Counted from the stretch's first letter, positions 11,025 to 22,439 are shown. The stretch: 64,000 bases of DNA from Aedes albopictus (GCF_035046485.1 NC_085138.1:43559464-43623463); one strand, 5' to 3'. Notes: generated from the letters alone by a model not told the origin. Translations and numbers: made by a program.

Positions 11025-12407
11025 ATGTTCAACTTCATACTGGCTTGATCAGCCAACAAGGTCATCGCCGTTGGTAGATATTGGTTCGTTAGCTTTTGTT
11101 GATTCCTCATTGCATTTTTAGGGATTGCGAGGGAGGGATAAGAGCTGCTGAGTACGAGCCTATGTCCTATATATCACTGCTTAAGTAATAGACAGTACCA
11201 ATGATACGCATTATTCATCATTTACGTCCCTAATTTTTTTATAGAATAAACATTAGTAATTTAAAATAACCTTTTTTATGTTTGACCTTTGTCATATGTA
11301 CTAATTACTAAACTGACTGAGAAAAGCGCTCTTATTAATGTATTTAACCACAATTTCTGTATGCAAAGTTAATTGAATAACAATCCATAACTAACTATCC
11401 ATTCCAAAAAATCGAAGCTGTTCCTAATGAACACTCTCTGCGTTGCGCTTCGATATCGCGTTTTTCTCCCGTGCCGCACCTCTTACTCTAATTAGTGATA
11501 ACGAACACCTAGCCATTTCGTTCGATTCGAATAATTCGCTTAGCCTACCATACCTCATATTCCTCAGCTTAGCGCCGCGGACCCGACTTAAATGCAAATC
11601 AATCCAATTTGGGCGCTTTGCCGAAGTATGACTAGCCTCCTTCGCTCATACCTGTAGCCAACGAGCGCCTCGAAATGGCGGGAAATTCTAGTCAGCGAAA
11701 ACACGCTTCTGGGTAATGACCACTTACTCGCGAGCAGAGGCACGTACCGTACCCAACGTACACAAATCACTAATCCCCCCGCTAAACGGGGGCCTGGCAT
11801 TTAGAGAAATATCGACCGCGCGTCCCAGAGTAAATTTCAATAAACAATAAAACCCGGGTGGATAATCGTAAATCTTCGCGCATAACCACACCAGAGGAGA
11901 GGAGAAGTTTGGCTTGATTGGACTTGGACGACTCGACTCGAAGTTTGCGATGTGGTGCGGTGGTGGCGCTCCAGCTTCAGCTGCTTCTGGGCGATTATTT
12001 ACCTACCTTGGTATCATAATTCCTAAACTCGTTCGCCTAATGCCAGGGCATGCCCCTGCCCATACCCGCTCGTTCGGTGTTTAGGAAGGTAAGTTATTTT
12101 GTGATGTTTTGTTTAGCTTCCATATTCCTTCTTTGGGAGACGAATGCGGACTCCGTGGTCGACGGGTTTTTAGCTGAGAAGGTGGTAATTTATTCCGTTT
12201 TATTGAGCCTATTACTTTTTATCGGTTTTGGGCTTTGGACGTCTATTTTTCCGAATTTCAAAGTGGCGTTTTATGACTAAATAATGAGTAAAGGATTCGT
12301 TTGGGGTTTGGTTTATCTGAGTTTGGAAGATAACGCTAATGATAGCGATGAGATGGAAGTCGAAAACATTTGACGAAATGATGATTGGTATTATTATTGA
12401 AATTGGT
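11025..12407. other. Non-coding stretch, no gene recognised
   Basis: No frame has a recognisable domain. The segment from about 11.4 to 12.3 kb is GC-richer, contains CTAATTAGTGATAACG near 11477, and shows no transposon hallmarks. It may be unique DNA. Confidence 0.4.
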
Positions 12408-12529
12408 TTAACCCTTCAGGACGCGCGCTGTTGTAAAAAGTACAACACCACCAAAAACCTCGCTTGTCGTATACAGCGCGAGCGCGGTGCAGTTTGAGCT
12501 GCTTGATGGCGCGCGTCCTGAAAGGTTAA
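12408..12529. mobile_element. Short MITE with TTAA flanks, 114 bp
   Basis: The ends read CCCTTCAGGACGCGCGC and GCGCGCGTCCTGAAAGG and are nearly perfect complements. Each end is flanked by TTAA. The interior is GC-rich and non-coding. TTAA duplication again suggests piggyBac-type mobilisation. Its termini differ from those of the 615-bp TTAA element at 4.7 kb, so it is a separate family. Confidence 0.75.
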
Positions 12530-14045
12530 GTACAGTATGTCTAGAGTATGCTAGAAGCAAACCACCTGAAAAATATATAACTTTCTATGTTTAGTGCCTA
12601 GCTGACAAAACTCATAGTTGTTCAGCTAGACCATGCTGAGGATGATGAGATACGACTATTGATCGGTTTTGGATGTTTTAGTATTTGTGGAAGATCGCAC
12701 ATTTAACTGTAAAACAGGTTCTGTCTTAGTTGAGTAACACAAAGAAGAGCTACCACAGTTAATCTGCAAATAAAATTACTTCTGAATAATGGGTGTGTGT
12801 AGCATTTCATCCTACATATAATTTCATAAACTACTTCTACGAAAGTATATTTTAAAATGTTGAGAATTTCAAACTACACCTTTACCAGCACATTCCATAA
12901 ACGTTTCACATCCTAACGCAGCCTGAAACCATGCCTCTCTAAAAGCAGCACTTCACACTTGGCCATCCATAAAATTATAAAATTTACTCGAACCGCACCC
13001 TTCGAACCCGTCAATTTCGCTCGGTCATGAAAAACCCATTTACCCAAACCCGCAAAACCTATCCCAGAGGGAAAAAATGTGGCACCTCTCGCTTATCGGA
13101 AACCTAGGATCGCCCCGTCCCGAAGTTCGAGTTCTAGTTTAAATTGGCAGGTTCGCCAAAGCAACCATCATCATCATCATCCTGGATTTCTTCCCTCCCG
13201 ACAACGCCGACGCTGTCCAAATCGATTGAGCACGTGGTCACGATTTCACGGACGGATGATAACGATCATCATTCAACTTGATCGTAGTCGTCGAGATCCT
13301 CGTTCCTCGCCCATCAGGGGGATCTTCCCCTCATAGTACAGAAACTAGCGCGGCCGGTGGAGTGTATGGTGGGTGACTGCAACGTGCAAACAAGCGACAA
13401 ACACCGCGTTTAGCGATGGAAAATGCCAATCGCGCCGCGTCGGCCCGACTGACTGACTACCACTGCGTTGCGGCTTCGAAGCGAGTGTGAAGAAAAATGA
13501 AATTATTATGTGATGTAATAGTTTAATTATCATCCGTTGCCATTTTTCTAATTTATTTATCAAACGGTCCGAATGGGGGCCCGTTTTCCTAGGAGCGATT
13601 TATGGTGTGAAGAGGAGGAAGTGGAGGTGCATGAGAAGTAAGGTGCTTTGGGGTAAATTGGAACGTTTTATTCGGAACGATAGTAAAACAAGAAATGTAG
13701 ACCAGAAGTTCGGATAAAGTGCTAAAAAACTTGTTGTAGATCCCTGAACTTTGAAATTCACTTAAACTGGTCGAAAATTGTGCTAAGTTGCTTATTAAAC
13801 ATGATAATAATAGTTGATTATTACACAGAGGACGATCCAATCTAGGTATTGCTTCACACCAGATCCTGTAGCATAAGAGCTTTCTGACAGCACTAGAACC
13901 ACTTTTCATGCCATTGGCTGGGGGTGCATAATATAAAAAGGTATAAATAAGGGTTTTGTGTAGAAACTCCCTGTGAAACCCCTTGAATAACTTCAAACCC
14001 CCCTGAGAACCTTCGTGAAAACTCTTGAGGTCCACCAAGACAACC
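12530..14045. other. Non-coding stretch, no gene recognised
   Basis: A short (CAT)n run lies near 13165-13180. A 160-residue minus-strand frame (13589-14071) has no family-level features I recognise, and it runs into the adjacent minisatellite, so I do not call it a gene. About 13.0-13.5 kb is GC-richer and may be unique sequence. Confidence 0.4.
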
Positions 14046-14467
14046 CGAGACCCCATGAGGCGATCCCCCAAAGACTCCTTGAGAACCCCCTGAACTTGAT
14101 TAAAGGAAGCTCTTCATGAAATGCCCTTAAAACCCCCTGCAACGCCCCTGAGATCCCCTAAAACAGCCCTGAAACATCCCTTGCATCTCAAAAGTCTCCC
14201 TTAAAATGCCCCTGAAAGCTTTGCTGAGACACTTAAAATCCCTTAAAACGCCCCTGAGACTCACTGAAACCCTAGGGAACAACCCTGAAATCTCCAGAGA
14301 TCCCGTGAAACGCTTTTGAAAAACCCCAAAAGGCCTTCGAGACCCTGAGACCCAATCAAAATTCTCTAAATCGCTCTGAGACCCTCTGAAATGCCATTAA
14401 AACCCTCTAGAGCGTTTCCGAGACCTTTTAAAACGCCCATGACACACGCCTGAGATCTCATAAACGG

Positions 14468-14711
14468 AGGGATCTCCAGTTAGCCTAGTGGTTAAGGCTA
14501 TGGATCGCCAATCCGGAGACGGCGGGTTCGTTTCTTGTTCCGGTCGGAAAAGAATCTCGACTTCTCTGGGCATAGCGTATCTTCGTACTTGCCTCACAAT
14601 ATACAAATTTATGCAATGGCAGGTAAAGAAAGGTCTTCAATTAATAACTGTAGAAGTGATCAAAGAACACTAAGTTTAAAAGAGGCAAGTCATAAATAAA
14701 AAGAAGAAGAT
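14468..14711 (+). mobile_element. tRNA-derived SINE (Feilai-like)
   Basis: A polymerase III A box, TAGCCTAGTGG, lies at 14481-14491, and a B box, GGTTCGTTTC, at 14525-14534. The internal-promoter head is followed by an unrelated body containing CTTCAATTAATAACTG and CACTAAG. The 3' end is A-rich with AAGAAGAAG. The flanks GATCTCATAAACG and GAATCTCATGAAACG resemble each other and may be the target duplication, although both lie in repeat sequence. Feilai is the well-known tRNA-related SINE of Aedes. Assignment to that exact family is from memory and tentative. Confidence 0.7.
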
Positions 14712-14815
14712 GAATCTCATGAAACGCCCTAGAAATACCACTACCATTTCTGAAATCCCCCGGGAATGCATGAAATGCCCTTGAAAACTCCTCTTAAAAC
14801 CCCCTTGAGACTCCC

Positions 14816-14863
14816 TTTTTTGTTTTCATTTATGTGTATTTTAACATATGCTAATTCTACACT
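14816..14863 (-). mobile_element. Tail-only SINE/LINE insertion, 48 bp
   Basis: On the minus strand it reads GTGTAGAATTAGCATATG, then TTAAAATACACATAAATG and an A-rich end. This is the same 3' tail as in the SINE at 62.2 kb and the insertion at 42.4 kb. It is flanked by the direct repeat TGAGACTCCC at 14806-14815 and 14866-14875. The flanks lie in a minisatellite, so that duplication is suggestive rather than proven. Confidence 0.65.
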
Positions 14864-15317
14864 CCTGAGACTCCCTGAAATCAACAGAGATCTCCTGAAA
14901 CGCTCTGAGCTCCCCTGAAGTCCTATATGATGTATATGACGATATGGAATGCCCATGAGAACTCCTTGAGACTCCAGAAGCTCTTGAAACACCCCTGACA
15001 CCTAATGAGACTCATTGAGACCCCCTGAATCGCTTCATAAATCTGCGACCCCGGAGTGCCTCAAAACCTCCTGAAACGCCTCTGAGACCTCCTGAAACCC
15101 CCGAAAACCTCCAGACTTTCCTCTGAAGCGCCTGAGGCCTCCAGAAGCGCCGCTGATGTTCTCCGAAACGCCCCTGAAATAATCTAAACGCTCTCAGACC
15201 GAAACTCCTAAAGATGCCTGAAATCTCCAAGAGACTGAAACCTGTGGCTATTTAAAAAGTTTTTGAAAACCCCTTGCAACCTTCATGAGACCTCCCTGAA
15301 ACGCGTCTTGAGATCAT

Positions 15318-15452
15318 TTGAGATTGGTCTGGCCAAAGTCTACGATCCTTACAAATTTCGAAAACTTTGTATGGACGAAAGTCTACAAGGGGGAAGGGGG
15401 GGGGGGGGGGTCCGAGATTACCAAAATTGGGTCTACGTAGTTTATGGACAGC
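15318..15452. repeat. Dispersed repeat with G-run, inside minisatellite
   Basis: This block breaks the minisatellite rhythm. It contains CCAAAGTCTACGATCCTTAC, a run of about 15 consecutive G residues near 15396-15410, and CCAAAATTGGGTCTACGTAG. The paired GTCTACG/CTACGTAG motifs suggest a small mobile or dispersed repeat. Its family and ends are not resolved. Confidence 0.4.
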
Positions 15453-15724
15453 GCCTTTAGAAGCTCTCTGAAACCCTTTCGAGTCCCCCTCGTCATCCAT
15501 TTGAAATGGTCCCTTGAGACCCTCTATTGTCCTCAATTAAGGGCCTTCAAGTTCACACACTCACCCTTCCTCACACGCCTCAGGCCATCCAGAATTTGTC
15601 AACTGTGGTACGATGAAGTGGCAGTAGAATTGCAGCGCGCTTTTGCAACAATAATTAACAGTGTTATCTGCTATCTATCGACCAACACCTAGCGGCAATC
15701 AATAGAGCATATCTGCATGCTTAT

Positions 15725-16621
15725 GTGAGACTGTTATACCAACATACAGTTCATTATCGTGATAGAAATCATCAAAATTTGTTGAATATCTACGAATCAT
15801 CGGTCGGGCATCACGATAATAAATTTGACAGCCAGCGTTCGTCTATGAGTCAACTGTGGACCAGGAGCAAAACAATCGTGATGTCACAGTCTGCTACCAA
15901 CACTAAGCGCATAAAGCCCGATGAATCATCGAGTTCACCATCATCGGACATATCCAACAATGAGTTAGCTCGGATGATAACAAACCAAAACAAATCGCTG
16001 CAAGATCGGATGGGCAGACTTGAGAATGATCTTCACAATCAACTATCTAAGGGACTCGACGAAATCAAGGCTGAACTTTCGGACGTCAACGCCAGGCTTC
16101 ATAGAGTTGAATCGGAACTGGAGAACAATTCCGAATCCATCGCCAGAACGCTCTTAACAGATGATCTGATAATCAGCGGGGTTCCATATACCGTGGGAGA
16201 AGATTTACTACACTACTTTCGTTGCTGGTGCTTATCTATGGGTTACAACGAAAACATCATCCCGATGGTAGACATTCGGCGTTTAACTAGGACACCTTTA
16301 TCTGCCGGCAGTAGTTGCCTCATACTTGTCCAATTTGCCATTTCGAATCAGCGGAATGATTTCTTCTCCAAGTATCTCGCGGTACGCTCGCTAAACTTAG
16401 CCCAAATTGGATTCCAGGTGAACAAACGGGTGTATGTTAATGAAAATTTGACTCCATCGGCAAGGAACATCAAATCCAAAGCAGTCGAACTGAAGCGGCA
16501 GGGGAAATTGGCACACGTTTACTCGCGTCAAGGTTTGATCTACGTCAGGGAGCCGAATAGTGAGGAAAACATCGTCATCAAATCTGTGGAGGAGCTACGG
16601 CGATTTGGTCATCAACGTTAA
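15725..16621 (+). CDS. LINE ORF1 protein
   Basis: This 298-codon frame would bind element RNA and act as chaperone during retrotransposition. After a low-complexity serine-rich segment (about residues 60-80), residues 85-140 form a charged heptad-like coiled coil (NELARMITNQNKSLQDRMG onwards). The C-terminal half contains LIISGVPYTVGEDL and YVNENLTPSARNIKSKA followed by a lysine-rich stretch. That pattern is seen in the baculovirus FP25-like domain of many insect LINE ORF1 proteins. No CCHC zinc knuckles are visible. The first ATG may not be the real start: methionines near residues 40-53 precede the serine-rich segment and are equally plausible. The frame ends cleanly before the ORF2 spacer. 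Confidence 0.8.
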   Translation: MRLLYQHTVHYRDRNHQNLLNIYESSVGHHDNKFDSQRSSMSQLWTRSKTIVMSQSATNTKRIKPDESSSSPSSDISNNELARMITNQNKSLQDRMGRLENDLHNQLSKGLDEIKAELSDVNARLHRVESELENNSESIARTLLTDDLIISGVPYTVGEDLLHYFRCWCLSMGYNENIIPMVDIRRLTRTPLSAGSSCLILVQFAISNQRNDFFSKYLAVRSLNLAQIGFQVNKRVYVNENLTPSARNIKSKAVELKRQGKLAHVYSRQGLIYVREPNSEENIVIKSVEELRRFGHQR

Positions 16622-16960
16622 CCCTATCCTTTCTCACTTTCTCTCTCCTTCCACTCCGCTCCTATAGATGTCCATGATTCCCTTCCTAAAAGTATTTGGG
16701 CTGTGGGTGTTGGGATGCTGCTGTTGCTGCTACGTTGCTTTGCTGTTGTTGATGCCGGGATTTCATTCATAAAATAGTTACTCATTGTTACCTACTGCTG
16801 ATTATTGTTGCATGCGTCGTTAGGATTAATTAATTACAGATTTAAAACGTTATTAATTTTTATTTTTTGTGTTATTTGCCGTTGTTGCTTTTAAACTGTT
16901 TTCTTGAATTGTCATTTATTTATTTTTATATTTATTCATTTTTAAAGTGTTTTCTTTGTC
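16622..16960. other. LINE inter-ORF spacer
   Basis: This 339-base gap between ORF1 and ORF2 begins pyrimidine-rich (CTTTCTCTCTCC) and becomes AT-rich, with GTTGTTGC-like runs. It is long for a LINE, where ORFs often overlap or nearly touch. How ORF2 would be translated from the bicistronic RNA is not evident. Confidence 0.6.
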
Positions 16961-19786
16961 ATGGCAAACAGTTCGGATGTAAATGCTGCTAATGGTTGGA
17001 GTACGCAAGGAATAGTAATGAAGTCTGCTTTCGTTCGTAATAAGCTCTCAGTTTGTTGTATGAACAGCCAAAGTATCTGTGCTCGAAAAATGTCGAAGCT
17101 CGATGAACTCAAAAAAATTGCAACTGTTTCCAATGTTGACATAATATGCTTATCAGAATCTTGGTTAAATGATAAGATATCTGATGACATCATTTGTATT
17201 GAAGGCTATACTACTGTAAGAAATGATCGGGTTGGACGACTTGGTGGTGGCTTAATTGTTTATATGAGTAATAATCTTTGTTTTAGAACAATTGAAATGT
17301 CTTGCTATCAGTTTGGAGAGGTTGAATATATTTTTCTTGCACTACGAGAGAATGACCATGAAATGCTTTTAGGGTTCTTCTATAATCCACCGGAGTTTGA
17401 TTGCACTGATCTGCTAGCACAAAAGTTTTCAAGTTTTGAGTTTCAGTATGAACACATTTTATTAATGGGTGATTTTAACACTAATTTATTAAAAAATAAC
17501 TGTGATAAGAGTAAACAATTTCAATCGTTCATGCAGAATTTTGGTTTTTCCTCTTTAGGTACTGTTCCTACGCACTTTCATAGGACCGGTGCTTCGCAAA
17601 TTGATTTGATGCTGACAAACAGGCAAGATTTAGTGCTCCGTTTTAACCAAATTGACGTTCCTTTTATGTCCAATCATGATTTACTGTTTGCGTCCTTGGA
17701 TGTTGATATGATACGAATTGAGAAGCCAGTTAGTTTTAGAGACTACAGGAATTTCGATTCTTCCACTGCAATTACCATGTTTAATCAAATCGATTGGGAA
17801 GCATTTTATTATATTAATAACCCTGATGTCCTGTTGACTTTTTTCAGCGATCATGTGAAAAACATCTTCAACATGACGGTACCATTAAAACACAGTATGA
17901 AAACTAGTAAATATAACCCGTGGTTTAATAATCAGATTTCTAAGGCAATAGTTGATCGTGATCTAGCTTTTCGTCTATGGAAGTCGACAAAAAGCGAAAG
18001 TGACTATGCACTCTTCAAAAGATTGCGTAATTCTGTTACTAATTTGATTACGAATGCAAAAAAACAATATTGGAATGCAAGAATATCGCGAGTCGATTCT
18101 GTTAAAGATCTATGAAAGAATTTAAATTCTTTGAATGTCACAAAGAAAAATGAAAAATTTTTGGTCGATGCAACTCCTGATGATATAAACTGCCATTTTT
18201 CCAGGAATTTTAGCACAAATACACTATCTCCTCCAGTAGAGGACAATCATGCATGTACCTCATCTTTCAGGTTCTACGAACTGGAAGATTATCATATAGT
18301 AAACGCAATCCATGATGTTAAATCCAACGCAGTTGGTCTCGACGAAATTCCTCTGAAATTTATAAAAATGATACTCCCACTAGTTTTAAAGCCTTTAAAA
18401 CACATTTTTAACAGTATAATCATGAGCGGAATTTACCCAATAGCATGGAAACATTCAAAGATAATTCCAATCAAGAAAAAGTCGACAGTGAACTCTTTGG
18501 AAAACCTGCGGCCTATCAGTATTTTGAGTGCACTCTCCAAGGTTTTTGAGAGACTGTTAAAGAACCAAATAACAGTTTACTTGGCAGAAAATCATCTATT
18601 GTCCCAGTATCAATCGGGTTATCGAAAAGGGCATAGCATCAAAACAGCAATGATAAAAGTGTGTGATGACATAGGAATTGTTCTAGATAAAGGAGGATCT
18701 GTTGTTCTTTTATTGCTTGACTTTTCTAAAGCATTTGATACTATCTCTCACAATAAATTATGCAAAAAATTAAAACACTACTTTGGTTTTTGTTACGATG
18801 CTGTTCACCTCATTCGCTCATATCTTTCAGATAGGACGCAAACTGTTTTTATAAATGGTTGCTTCTCAGAGTTTCTTCCAATAGTATCAGGAGTTCCTCA
18901 AGGATCTGTACTGGGGCCATTACTATTTTCTATTTATATAAATGATTTGCCTTTAAGACTTAATGGATGCCAGATTCATTTATTTGCAGACGACGTACAA
19001 ATATATGTAGATGTTTCTAACTTGTCTAAAGAAAATGCTGCTTCTTTAATAAATGATTGCTTATCTTTAATTGCTTCATGGGCCACCGAAAACTCGTTGA
19101 TGCTAAATGAACGTAAAACCCAAGCATGTTATTTTACTCGCCAGAATCAAAATCATGCCAGACCTGAGATAGTTTTGAATAACGTTCCGATTGTCTATTC
19201 TACTACAGTAGTAAGTTTAGGAGTAACCCTAGAAAGCAACATGTCATGGGAGAATTTTATTTCGAAACAATGTGGAAAAATATATTCTGTTCTTCGTACT
19301 CTGCGTTATAATGCTGATTTCTTACAACAAGACATAAAGTTGAGTTTGTTTAAAAGTCTAATTTATCCTCATTTTCTATTTTGTGATTTTATTACCACCC
19401 AGGCATCCACATTTGCTCTGAACAAACTGAAAAAAGCTCTCAACTGTTGTGTAAGATACGTATATAACTTGAATCGATATGCTAGAGTTTCTCACCTGCA
19501 CAGTTCATTGATTGGTTGCTCATTTAACAATTTTCCTCAAGCAAGATCCATACTATTATTCTATCCTATTATAAACAAAAAATGTCCCAACTATCTTTTT
19601 AGCAAACTCGTTCGCTTAAGAAGTCAAAGGGGGGTTAAATTTTCAATGCCTCTTTGCCGTACTTCACACCATTCAAACTCTTTTCTCGTTAGAAGCATTT
19701 ACAATTGGAATTCTTTACCAGCTGATCTACAATCCATAGCTTCATTTGTACAATTCAAGAAAGCATTTCTAGAGCAACTAAGATAA
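16961..19786 (+). pseudogene. LINE ORF2 endonuclease-reverse transcriptase, one stop
   Basis: This would be the element's replicase: nick target DNA, then copy the RNA by target-primed reverse transcription. The endonuclease occupies roughly residues 25-250, with CLSESWLND (catalytic Glu), MGDFNTN at 17465-17482 and FMSNHDLLFASLD near the end. The reverse transcriptase follows, with [39 protein letters not shown] and the active site FADDVQIY at 18982. The two long frames (16961-18115 and 18131-19786) are in the same phase. They are separated only by TGA at 18113-18115, where related sequences would be expected to carry TGG for Trp. So a single nonsense change breaks a protein of about 941 residues. 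No RNase H is present. The ATG at 16961 has no close competitor. Confidence 0.85.
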
Positions 19787-19929
19787 ATAATTAGTCAATT
19801 ACATAAATTGTTACACTCATGCAATCGACGCACTTCATGTTACCATATAGATCTAAAACACAAAAGACTTTTGTCTTAAGTTTATTGGGAAACAAATAAA
19901 TGAAATGAAATGAAATGAAATTTTCGTCG

Positions 19930-20640
19930 CTATAGGCTTTTGAAGACATCGACGATGGAGCTCCTTGTCGGGGATCCAATTGTGACGTACCTATGTACGA
20001 TTTGTATCCGCAGGCATCTGTTGATGAAGACCTGTTGCCGTTGATTGTTATCTGATATTTCATTGGCATGCATGCTAAGAAAGCATCCTCTTACTCTGTA
20101 CGAAAATGCCTTGTACTGTGCTTCAACAAGGCCGATGATTTTCTTAGACAATTTGGTGCCTGAGGGCGCCCATATTTCATAGAGTATTATGGAGATATTC
20201 ATATAGAAAACGAGTGTCGCTTGGCATTCTCGCCGTTGTAGGGATTTTGCTCAGGTTCTTTTTTCCCTATCTACACTGCCATCTCGGGAACCGCATATCG
20301 CTGACGGGCTACGATTTTGGCTCCTCGTGTTTTCGCTCACTCTATCGTGGCTTCGAAGTTTCTTCGCTCCTCCCTTATTTTCTTCCAGGTATCATCTGTG
20401 AGTCAGTGCTTTCTCTGAATGCGTAGCTCTTCAATGTTCTTCTATGCAGACACTTTCAGGAATGTTCGCAGCACGGTTTTCCAACTCCTCGACGAAAGAC
20501 CATTGCACCGCAGCGTGCTCCCGTCGGCGTGCGTCTCTAACCGGTGCCCGATTTTCTCCTCCTGTCGATGGATCATATCAATTCATTGCCGGATTTTGCC
20601 GATAAGGAGATGATGATCGTCGCTACATTACTTCCACATA
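19930..20640 (-). pseudogene. RTE-type LINE 3' fragment, decayed
   Basis: Minus-strand translation near 19.93-20.2 kb gives QVFINRCLRIQIVHRY and preceding text matching the C-terminal part of RTE-like LINEs (compare the clearer copy at 28.3-28.7 kb). Beyond 20.2 kb, similarity is weak and frames are broken, so the right boundary is uncertain. The CR1/L2-like LINE ends directly beside it and may have inserted into it. Confidence 0.5.
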
Positions 20641-20889
20641 TAAAAAACCGACGCGAAAGAAGTGTGTTGTCATAAGCGTTGACGTGACGTCAACAACATC
20701 CGTGTCCGTGTTTCGATCCCTTCGTTCCGAAATTCGCGATATGCTGATTCCATCCGGTCTAACAAGCGCGTTGATTTTCGTTGTATTCCAAGTGAAACCA
20801 CTCGCCGGTCCCTAGATTGCCCAAGTGATCAATTTTACTCAGAGTTGAACGGAATGTCGAGGAAGAATGAGAAGGTGTAGGTTACTACA

Positions 20890-21383
20890 TAGGGTAAGTG
20901 TACCAATTATGGCACTACCTAAGGACAGCTATTTATACACAAATAACGAGAAGACCAACAAATGTCATCAATAAGTTAAAAGACAGCTTAATTTCCATAC
21001 TTTACAGGAAAAATATAGACACGGAGCCAAAACTACTTTTAGTATTGATTACAGCGTGTGCCAATGATAGGAACCTTGTACCAGTTATGGTTATATTTTT
21101 TAACTTCGGTTTCTTTTCGCACTATTCGCATGCATTCCTTATGGGGTTAGCGATAACTGGTACACTATGGCGAAAAAGGGTGCAAGGAAGCCGAAATTTT
21201 AAGGAAAATAATTTATATCTACCATGATTTGAGGAAAATGTGGAGTTTAAATGAAAGCGACTATCTTATGTGAACGTGATCTGTTGTTCACAAAATCTTT
21301 CTCGTTGATTTACATCGTTAAAGGGTGAAAATTAACTATGGCGAATAATTGGTACTATAGCCATAATTGGTACACTTACCCTA
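20890..21383. mobile_element. TA-flanked MITE, 490 bp
   Basis: The element starts GGGTAAGTGTACCAATTATG at 20892 and ends with the matching complement CATAATTGGTACACTTACCC at 21381. Both ends are flanked by TA, the duplication made by Tc1/mariner-type transposases. The interior repeats the motif (T)GTACCAGTTATGG. No transposase frame exists, so it is non-autonomous. Confidence 0.85.
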
Positions 21384-21399
21384 GTTTCAGGAGATTGCT

Positions 21400-22365
21400 G
21401 TCCGTCCACTCTCCAGTAAGCAAGTACGAGAAGGTATCTGTGCTGCTCGAGAGTTAACTGTGTCATCAATCAGTAACCGGTCATCGTGTAACCTCAATCC
21501 TTACGTGATCCACCCCGCATGCGATTTCTTTGAAAAGATTTTGTCAATGATCAGCCATACTTGGAAGCGCACATTTTAAGCCTTTTGAACATGAACAAGA
21601 TGACTAAGAAGTCGTTGAAGGACCTCCAGAGTTTCATCGGTTAGTGAACTTGACCTCATCAGGCTCAATCAACCACTTTCTGAGATGTCAGAGCAGGTCG
21701 TGGTGACGGTGCTGACTAGTGTAATGGATGATCTGAGTCGAGAGCTTCCCATAACTAGAGCTTCAGATAGACCAAAACGGAGCTCCCAGAATACGAGCAA
21801 ACCCTCTAGATCCTGAAGCAGTGTTGCGTCGTTCCGTAGTGATGCGAGAGAAGTGCACCCATCATATCCTCGAAACCCCAAGGTATTCAACCAATAGCCG
21901 CCGTGATGTCCAAGACTTTGCACACAGCGGCACTAATGTCGGAGTTTATGATCGATTTATGTTCCTGTCAACACCAGAACTACTGTTCTACGGCTTCCTG
22001 TAGATGCCAGTGGAACAGCGATAAGCAAAGATGAAGGAGGCATATCTGTCTACGAAAAAGCAATCGTAAGATTTTTGACATTCAGCGTGAAAATCTCGAA
22101 ATGACGTCCACGTATGTGCAGAGGGCTCCAGAAGTGAAACCGATGAACACCGTGTGTTCTGGCAGCCTTGTTCCATTCATTGGGAAAGCAGTTATTCCTG
22201 ATAACTACAATGGTCACCCTGAACTCCAGAAACGGCCTAGTTTGTCGTGTACGAGCCTTGCTGGATTCCGGATCGCAGATCAACATCATCACTGAGTCTG
22301 TGTTTCAAAGACTAAGGATTTTTATGAGACTTTCACAACATTCTGAACAACTTTTCTAGTTTAGA
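21400..22365 (+). pseudogene. Decayed BEL/Pao gag-protease remnant
   Basis: Near 21.69-21.75 kb the frame reads VVVTVLTSVMDDLSREL, which resembles the BEL/Pao gag. At 22.23-22.33 kb it reads VRALLDSGSQINIITE, matching the aspartic protease of these elements, with the DSG active site. Between them frames are broken by stops and shifts. It is on the opposite strand to the pol remnant at 8-10 kb, and no LTR was seen, so the two need not come from one insertion. Confidence 0.65.
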
Positions 22366-22439
22366 TTCTGAGGACATGGGTACCTGATCCACATGGTTCC
22401 GGAGTTATTCCGGATTGTCTGGGCGTACCGAAACTGGTC

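Larger units (their letters stand above)
14046..15535. repeat. Degenerate CCCCTGAAAC / CCTGAGAC minisatellite
   Basis: Units such as CCCCTGAAACGCC, CTTGAGACC and CCCTGAGACTCC repeat with a loose 10-20 base period over nearly 1.5 kb. The same family covers 38.6-39.8 kb, and in opposite orientation 49.7-50.2 kb. The array is interrupted by a SINE, by a short SINE/LINE tail and by a block near 15318-15452 that includes a run of about 15 G residues. Open frames here are not genes. Confidence 0.8.
15536..19922 (+). mobile_element. Nearly intact non-LTR retrotransposon (CR1/L2-like)
   Basis: The element has a short 5' leader, ORF1 with a coiled coil and a nucleic-acid-binding-like C-terminal part, a 339-base spacer, then ORF2 with an apurinic-type endonuclease and a reverse transcriptase. 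The 3' end has AATAAA followed by four to five TGAAA units (19899-19922). The 5' boundary is a judgement: the minisatellite text stops at about 15535. The ORF1 type, the lack of an RNase H domain and the C-terminal [10 protein letters not shown] motif favour the CR1/L2 group. The clade cannot be settled without a tree. The only clear lesion is one stop codon in ORF2, so insertion was probably recent. Confidence 0.85.

Noticed and set aside
13589..14071. 160-codon minus-strand frame
   Set aside because: No recognisable domain or codon pattern. It overlaps the start of a minisatellite and may be chance in stop-poor repeat text.
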